64,000 bases of DNA from VXYL01 sp965243095 (lineage in GTDB: Bacteria; Pseudomonadota; Gammaproteobacteria; Pseudomonadales; Azotimanducaceae). Shown here piece by piece: positions 59,549 to 64,000 of the stretch. A program made the position numbers and the translations under genes. The stretch covers positions 3,038,001-3,102,000 of the forward strand of contig OZ251530.1 in the NCBI GenBank assembly GCA_965243095.1. Direction: 5' to 3'. Below the pieces are notes generated by a model that was not told where the DNA came from, did not search any database, and saw only the letters and a program-made list of their open reading frames with translations. The stretch's first letter is position 1, and every line of letters starts with the position of its first letter.

Positions 59549-60598
59549 TCACGCCGCGGAACCGGAGCGACGCCATGCCGCGATGTGCGCGATGCGGCTT
59601 TTCTTCAGCGCTAGGCCGTAGGCGGGCCCGGGCGGCGACTCCACGCGCAGCGCCCGTAGCTCGGCCGCTAGCTGGCGCAACGATGGTTGCGGTGCGCCGG
59701 TGCAATCCTCCAGCGCGGCGAGCGCGAGCTCGGCTAATTTCCCTTGGCGGAACGCGCCGATGGCGGCGAGGGCGTCCAACAGCCGCGCATCGTCTTGCGC
59801 CGCGGCCAGCGTAGCGCCGTGTTCTGCTAGGGCGACGGCCGCTCGGGCCGGAACGCGGGGCGCTTTCACGGCGGCGACGGTGGCCGCGGTGGCAGCCGCG
59901 GTGTTGACCCAGCCGATGCTGGTCAAGGCGCAGGAGGCAGTGCGGAAGCTGCGCTCGCGGAATAGGGCAGTGGTGGCGGGCAAATCCAGACGCTCGAACC
60001 AATGCGCGCCGCCGAGTTCGCCCACGAGCGCGAAGAAACGCGCCGGGGCGCTCGCGCCGAGCGCTTTCTCCAGCTCTTTCCACACGCGCTCCGCCGAAAG
60101 CGCGGCCAGTTCCGAGCGCATGGAAGCCATCAACGCCAGCGTTTCCTTGGCCACGCGGAACTCCGGCAGCTGGGCCGCGAACCGCGCCACCCGGAAGACG
60201 CGCAGCGGGTCCTCGGCGAACGCCGGCGAGACGTGGCGCAGCACCCGGGCGGCCAAGTCCCGACGGCCGCCGTAGGGGTCGATGATGCGCTCGCCGTCCT
60301 TCGCCATCGCGTTGATGGTGAGGTCGCGGCGGAACAGATCCTCCTCCAAGGTCACCGTGGGCTCGGCGTGGAACGCGAAGTCCGTGTGGCCGCGGCCGGT
60401 TTTGCGTTCGGTGCGCGCCAGCGCGTATTCCTCGCCGGAATCTGGGTGCAGGAACACCGGAAAATCGCGCCCCACGGCGCGGAATCCGCCGGCGTGCATT
60501 TCCGCCGCGGTCGCGCCCACCACCACCCAATCCCGCTCCCGCACGACGCGGCCGAGCAGCCCGTCGCGCACCGCGCCGCCCACCAGATAGGTCTTCAC
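59549..60598 (-). CDS. cca: tRNA CCA-adding nucleotidyltransferase
   Basis: 349-residue class II nucleotidyltransferase. Near the start are the glycine/aspartate motifs LVGGAVRDGLLGR and RERDWVVVG, then RRDLTINAMA and the DPYGGRRDL and EDPLRVFRVARFAA motifs used for nucleotide selection. It adds or repairs the tRNA 3' CCA end. It lacks the long HD phosphatase tail of E. coli Cca and is shorter than it (412). The GTG start overlaps the apaH stop (GTGA), giving coupled translation in the surA-rsmA-apaG-apaH-cca order. Confidence 0.9.
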   Translation of the reverse strand: MKTYLVGGAVRDGLLGRVVRERDWVVVGATAAEMHAGGFRAVGRDFPVFLHPDSGEEYALARTERKTGRGHTDFAFHAEPTVTLEEDLFRRDLTINAMAKDGERIIDPYGGRRDLAARVLRHVSPAFAEDPLRVFRVARFAAQLPEFRVAKETLALMASMRSELAALSAERVWKELEKALGASAPARFFALVGELGGAHWFERLDLPATTALFRERSFRTASCALTSIGWVNTAAATAATVAAVKAPRVPARAAVALAEHGATLAAAQDDARLLDALAAIGAFRQGKLAELALAALEDCTGAPQPSLRQLAAELRALRVESPPGPAYGLALKKSRIAHIAAWRRSGSAA

Positions 60599-61431
60599 GC
60601 AGCGCTCCCGGGCGGACGCTCGGCGGCCGGTACGGAAAACCGCAGCCCGTCCTCCAAGCGCATGGCCGTCAAGGTGCGGCCCCAGACGCAGCCGGTGTCC
60701 AAGCCGTAGGCGCGGGTTCGCGGGTGGCAGCTGTGCGGGGCGATGCCGTTCAACGCCGCCCAGTGGCCGAAGACGATGGCGCCGGGCAATTGCGCGGGGT
60801 GCGCGAACCACGGCTTGTAGCCGGTCGGCAGTTGTTTCAGCCCGCCCTTGTGGGCGAACTCCATGCCGCCGTCCGCGTCCACCAATCGCATGCGCGTGAG
60901 GTAGTTGACGATCACGCGCAAGCGCTCCATGCCGGTCAGCGCCGGCGTCCATCGCGCCGGCTTGTTGCCGTACATGGCGTGAAAGAACGCCTTGTGCTCG
61001 CCGCCGCCTATCGCGGTTTCCGCCAAGCGGGCGTTTTGGCGCGTGGTTGGCAAATCCCAGATGTGCGGTACGCCGGCGTGAACCAGCACATGTTCTTGAG
61101 CCTCCAAGAGCAGCGGTTGCCGCCGCAGCCAATCGGCGAGCTCGGCGCAATCGGCAGCGTCCAACAACGCTTGCAAGGTGTCGCCCGGCAGATGCGGGTG
61201 GCCGCCGTACACCATCGCCAGAAAGTGCAGGTCGTGATTGCCGAGCGTGGTGGCGAAGCGGTCGCCCAGATCGCGGCAGAAGCGCAACGTCGCCAAGGAG
61301 TCCGGCCCGCGGTTGACGAGATCGCCCACGCACCACAGGCGGTCGTCCTTGCCGAAGCCCATGTGTGCGAGCAGCGCTTGCAGGCTTGCGAAGCAGCCTT
61401 GCACGTCGCCAACGATGTAGGTTGCCACCAA
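60595..61431 (-). CDS. apaH: Symmetrical bis(5'-nucleosyl)-tetraphosphatase
   Basis: 278-residue calcineurin-like phosphoesterase with the metal motifs GDVQGC (near 8-13), GDLVNRGP (near 36-43) and GNHDLH (near 63-68). The HAGVPHIWDLPT segment supplies further ligands. It splits Ap4A into two ADP. Third-to-last in the leftward housekeeping unit; starts 45 nt after apaG. Confidence 0.92.
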   Translation of the reverse strand: MVATYIVGDVQGCFASLQALLAHMGFGKDDRLWCVGDLVNRGPDSLATLRFCRDLGDRFATTLGNHDLHFLAMVYGGHPHLPGDTLQALLDAADCAELADWLRRQPLLLEAQEHVLVHAGVPHIWDLPTTRQNARLAETAIGGGEHKAFFHAMYGNKPARWTPALTGMERLRVIVNYLTRMRLVDADGGMEFAHKGGLKQLPTGYKPWFAHPAQLPGAIVFGHWAALNGIAPHSCHPRTRAYGLDTGCVWGRTLTAMRLEDGLRFSVPAAERPPGSAA

Positions 61432-61476
61432 ACCTCCGCGCGAGCGCCAACGCCGTCGTTGGCAACAGCGCCGCCG

Positions 61477-61857
61477 TCAATGCACCGCGTTCGGCGCTTC
61501 CAACGAAAACCGCGTTATGGGTACGTCGAACAGCTCGCCGGCGGTGTTGCGGAACTCGTAGTGGCCCTCCATCGTGCCCACCGCGGTTTCCAAGACGCAG
61601 GCGCTGGTGTAGCGAAACGCCTCGCCGGGCGCGATGCGCGGTTGATTGCCCACCACGCCCGGGCCGCGCACTTCCTCTTGGGCGCCGTCGCCGTCGGTGA
61701 TCAACCAGCGGCGATTCAACAATTGCGCGGTCTCGTCGCCGCGGTTGGCGATGGTGATGGTGTAGGCGAATACGAAACGTGGCGCGTCGGCATCGGATTC
61801 CGATGCGATGAAGCGCGTTTGCACATGCACCTCGAAGCCTCTTGTGTTGTCCGTCAT
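61477..61857 (-). CDS. apaG: ApaG protein
   Basis: 126-residue fibronectin-III-like DUF525 protein. VHVQTRFIASESDADAPRF is followed by FAYTITIANRG, RRWLITDGDG and the family-typical GVVGNQPRIAPGEAF and GTMEGHYEF. Biochemical role is unsettled; linked in E. coli to cobalt resistance and magnesium efflux. The ATG overlaps the rsmA stop as ATGA. Confidence 0.92.
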   Translation of the reverse strand: MTDNTRGFEVHVQTRFIASESDADAPRFVFAYTITIANRGDETAQLLNRRWLITDGDGAQEEVRGPGVVGNQPRIAPGEAFRYTSACVLETAVGTMEGHYEFRNTAGELFDVPITRFSLEAPNAVH

Positions 61858-62813
61858 TCGTCGTCCGTTGTTGATTGGCGGCGCGCGGCGTGTTGGCCGG
61901 CGATGGCCACGAAATCCCGCACCGACAGTTCCTCGGCGCGGGCGCGGGGACTCAAGCCCAACGCCGCCGCGTCGCAACCGAGCGCCCGCAATGCGCCGCC
62001 GAGCATCTTGCGCCGCTGCCCGAAGCATACGCGCAGCACTTCGCGCAGGGCGCCCGCGTCGCACGGAGCGGCGTCCGGCGCGGCGAGCAGCTGAACGAAG
62101 GTGGATTGTACCTTCGGCGGCGGCGAGAAACACGCCGGTGGCACATCGAACAGCCGCAGCGCTTCGCAGTGGTGTTGCGCCAGCACGGAGAGCTTGCCGT
62201 ATGCCTTGCTGCCGGGCCGCGCGATCAGCCGGTCGGCGACTTCCGCCTGCACCATGAAATGGAAGTCGTACACCTGCCGAACGCGCTCGAACAGCAAGAC
62301 CAGCAAAGGCGTGGCGATGTTGTAGGGCAGGTTGCCCACCACCCGGATGCGGTGTTGCGGCACGGCCAAAATGTCGAACAACCGGCGCCACGGTACGCGC
62401 AACGCATCGCCGCGGATCACCCGCGCTGCGGGCAAGCGCCGCGCCAAACCGCTCGCCAGGTCGCGGTCGATTTCGATAGCGACCACTCCGGCGGCTTCGG
62501 CCAGCAAACCCGCGGTGAGCGCGCCGGCGCCGGCGCCGATCTCCACCACCCGGTCGCTTGGCGCGAGACGCAGCGTTGCGAGGATGCGCTCTTGAGTCGC
62601 GGTGTCGGTGAGAAAGTGCTGTCCGAAGCGTTTGCGCGGCGCCCGGGGCCGATGCTGATCTGCTTCGGGGGCTTCGCCCCCGGGACCCCCTTTGGGATGA
62701 CGGTGTGCTTGTCGCAGCTGTGTGAGCCTTGAAGCGCGTGTTGCCAGATGTGACGCCCTTGTTGGCGGGCTTGTGCGTTTGAACCCCGGTGCCCGAACGA
62801 AAGTCCCCTCCAC
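61854..62813 (-). CDS. rsmA: 16S rRNA A1518/A1519 dimethyltransferase RsmA (KsgA)
   Basis: Up to 319 residues. The conserved protein starts at RKRFGQHFLTD (about residue 60 of this frame), followed by SAM motif EIGAGAGALTAGL, IEIDRDLA, the catalytic NLPYNIATPL and the late PPPKVQSTF. The start is unresolved. Between the GTG at 62813 and RKRFGQ there is no ATG, GTG or TTG in frame, and the intervening 180 bp carry a GC-rich hairpin and look non-coding. The true start may be a rare codon close to the conserved region. pdxA, which normally sits between surA and rsmA, is missing. Confidence 0.85.
   Translation of the reverse strand: MEGTFVRAPGFKRTSPPTRASHLATRASRLTQLRQAHRHPKGGPGGEAPEADQHRPRAPRKRFGQHFLTDTATQERILATLRLAPSDRVVEIGAGAGALTAGLLAEAAGVVAIEIDRDLASGLARRLPAARVIRGDALRVPWRRLFDILAVPQHRIRVVGNLPYNIATPLLVLLFERVRQVYDFHFMVQAEVADRLIARPGSKAYGKLSVLAQHHCEALRLFDVPPACFSPPPKVQSTFVQLLAAPDAAPCDAGALREVLRVCFGQRRKMLGGALRALGCDAAALGLSPRARAEELSVRDFVAIAGQHAARRQSTTDDE
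62666..62682. repeat. GC-rich hairpin at the 5' end of rsmA
   Basis: CGGGGGC-TTC-GCCCCCG is a perfect 7-bp stem with a 3-base loop, within about 150 bp of sequence (62660-62813) that resembles an intergenic insertion. It lies about 30 bp ahead of the conserved rsmA start region, where it could affect initiation. Confidence 0.6.
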
Positions 62814-62834
62814 CCGTGTTCGTTGGCCTACTTC

Positions 62835-64000
62835 TCACCCGGGGAGGTCGGTGCCGCTCGATGTGTCCAAGCGCACTTCCACGAACGCCTCGTCGCGGAT
62901 TTCGCGCAGCCATTCGGCCAGCCGTTCTTCGAAGCGTTGCGCGTGCAACATGCGCGTGGCGTAGTCGCGGCGCGCCTCGTCGCTGGCGTCCTCGCGGCGG
63001 CGATCCTGCACTTGCAGGACGTGCCAGCCGAAGGCGGTGCGGAACGGCTCGGAAAGGGCGCCGGTTTCCGTGCTTTCCATCACCACTTGAAACTCCGGCA
63101 CCAAGTCCTGCTTTTTGCGCCAGCCGAGATCGCCGCCGGCGAGTGCGCTGCCCGGGTCGTCGGAGAACTCTTGGGCCAGATCGGCGAAATCCTCCCCGGC
63201 TTGGATACGGCCGCGCAGTTCGCCGGCCAGCGCCCGCGATTCTTCGTCGCTGCGAATCGCCGAAGGCTTGAGCAGGATGTGGCGCACCAGCGTCTCGTCG
63301 GCGACTTGCTGCGACGCGCCGCGCTGGTCCAGCAGTTTGATGATGTGCAGGCCGGAGGCGTTGCGGATGGGGCCGCGCACGTCGCCGATGGCCATGTCGG
63401 CGACCGCTTCGGTGAACAAGCTGGGAATGCGGCTGGCCTTGCGCCAACCGAGGTCGCCGCCTTCCAGCGCCGTGGATGCCGCCGAGTGCTCCACCGCCAA
63501 GGCGCCGAAGTCCGCGCCGCCGCGGATTTCCGCCACCAGCGCCTCCGCTTGGTCGGTGACCGCCTGCGCCGCGGCCGCGCCGGCGCCGGGTTCCACCAGC
63601 AGCAGGATGTGGCCCAGGCGGTATTCGTCGGAGATGTGCTCGGCGAAGAACGGCGAGGCGAGCACCTCGTCGATGTCCTGCGGCAGGATGTACACGCGCC
63701 GATTCACCGCGTCGCGTTGCACCCGCTCGATGGTGATTTGCTGGCGCACCTGGTCGCGGAAGGCGCGGTAGGAGACGCCCTCGGCGTCCAGCGTCTCGAT
63801 GAAGGCGTCGATGGTCATGCCGCTCTGCGCGGCGAACTCGGTGACTGCGGCGGTGAGCGTCTCGTCGTCCACCTCGATGCCGCGGCGGGCGGCTTCCTGC
63901 ATTTGGATGTTCTCGACGATCAGGCGCTCGAGGATCTGCTCCATGATGGCGTCGCGGGGCGGCATTTCGCGCCCGTCGGCGGCGAGGCGGTTCACCACGG
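62835..64000 (-). CDS. surA: Periplasmic chaperone SurA, 5' end cut by window
   Basis: 388 codons visible of a parvulin-type peptidyl-prolyl isomerase that escorts outer-membrane proteins. The N-terminal chaperone part begins VNRLAADGREMPPRDAI. Two rotamase domains follow (about 145-245 and 255-355), each with the HILL, FSDDPGSALAGGDLGW / HSAASTALEGGDLGW and GWHVLQV / GLHIIKL motifs. The frame remains open at base 64000, so the signal peptide and start lie to the right. It leads the unit that continues into rsmA-apaG-apaH-cca. Confidence 0.92.
   Translation of the reverse strand, partial: VVNRLAADGREMPPRDAIMEQILERLIVENIQMQEAARRGIEVDDETLTAAVTEFAAQSGMTIDAFIETLDAEGVSYRAFRDQVRQQITIERVQRDAVNRRVYILPQDIDEVLASPFFAEHISDEYRLGHILLLVEPGAGAAAAQAVTDQAEALVAEIRGGADFGALAVEHSAASTALEGGDLGWRKASRIPSLFTEAVADMAIGDVRGPIRNASGLHIIKLLDQRGASQQVADETLVRHILLKPSAIRSDEESRALAGELRGRIQAGEDFADLAQEFSDDPGSALAGGDLGWRKKQDLVPEFQVVMESTETGALSEPFRTAFGWHVLQVQDRRREDASDEARRDYATRMLHAQRFEERLAEWLREIRDEAFVEVRLDTSSGTDLPG

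Noticed and set aside
59436..60530. 364-codon minus frame overlapping cca
   Set aside because: Out of frame with cca and includes the 54-bp cruciform repeat, whose translation is a common false gene.
1..64000. tRNA, rRNA, CRISPR arrays, prophage, complete insertion sequences
   Set aside because: None seen on either strand: no cloverleaf with CCA end, no spaced direct repeats of CRISPR size, no transposase or integrase other than the Rpn fragment.

Overview
The window is a contiguous piece of a GC-rich (mid-to-high 60s % by eye) bacterial chromosome, almost certainly from a gammaproteobacterium. The best marker is the housekeeping order at the right end, surA-rsmA-apaG-apaH-cca, read leftwards. 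AmpG at the left end, outer-membrane proteins (TonB-dependent receptor, autotransporter-like barrel), an E. coli-like LexA box and Fur-like sites fit this. No tRNA, rRNA, CRISPR array, complete insertion sequence or prophage was seen.

Left part (1-17.4 kb): a truncated AmpG permease. Three GT-C membrane glycosyltransferase-like genes follow: two DUF2723 paralogues in inverted orientation flanking a GT22 (ALG9/PIG-B-like) mannosyltransferase homologue. Next is a small metabolic island with an extended SDR reductase divergent from a sulfotransferase plus an unusual GPP34-cytochrome P450 fusion. Then comes a rightward run of a MORN-repeat exported protein, a kinase-like protein whose catalytic Asp is replaced by Gly, a metallo-beta-lactamase-fold hydrolase, a bactofilin and a methyltransferase-like protein.

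Middle (17.4-36.7 kb): a lone AAA ATPase preceded by 15-bp tandem repeats. A histidine kinase/response regulator pair resembles the regulators of the proteobacterial dedicated sortase system. The SOS mutasome ImuA-ImuB-DnaE2 follows, with two LexA-box candidates. Then a rightward run of a GT39-like membrane protein, a cytochrome c-linked PQQ-type sugar dehydrogenase, a second dehydrogenase with four C-terminal beta-repeats, and an M50 protease. A leftward serine hydrolase and a frameshifted Rpn (recombination-promoting nuclease) remnant close the block.

Right-centre (36.7-56.2 kb): surface and secretion functions. A 3140-residue autotransporter-like adhesin carries 20 repeats of about 125 residues. 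An ALDH1L-type formyltransferase/hydrolase follows. A TonB-dependent receptor overlaps by 11 nt a large exported BNR/Ig/Calx-beta/LRR protein, and an acyl-CoA synthetase is divergent from the receptor.

Right end (56.2-64 kb): a DUF2975 membrane protein with its small HTH regulator, an unidentified 287-residue protein, the iron genes bfd and an FbpA/FutA-type Fe(III)-binding protein sharing a near-identical Fur-like site, and the conserved cca-apaH-apaG-rsmA-surA cluster. In that cluster pdxA is absent, and about 150 bp of palindrome-bearing DNA lies at the start of rsmA.

All functions rest on motif reading and family memory; no database search was run.
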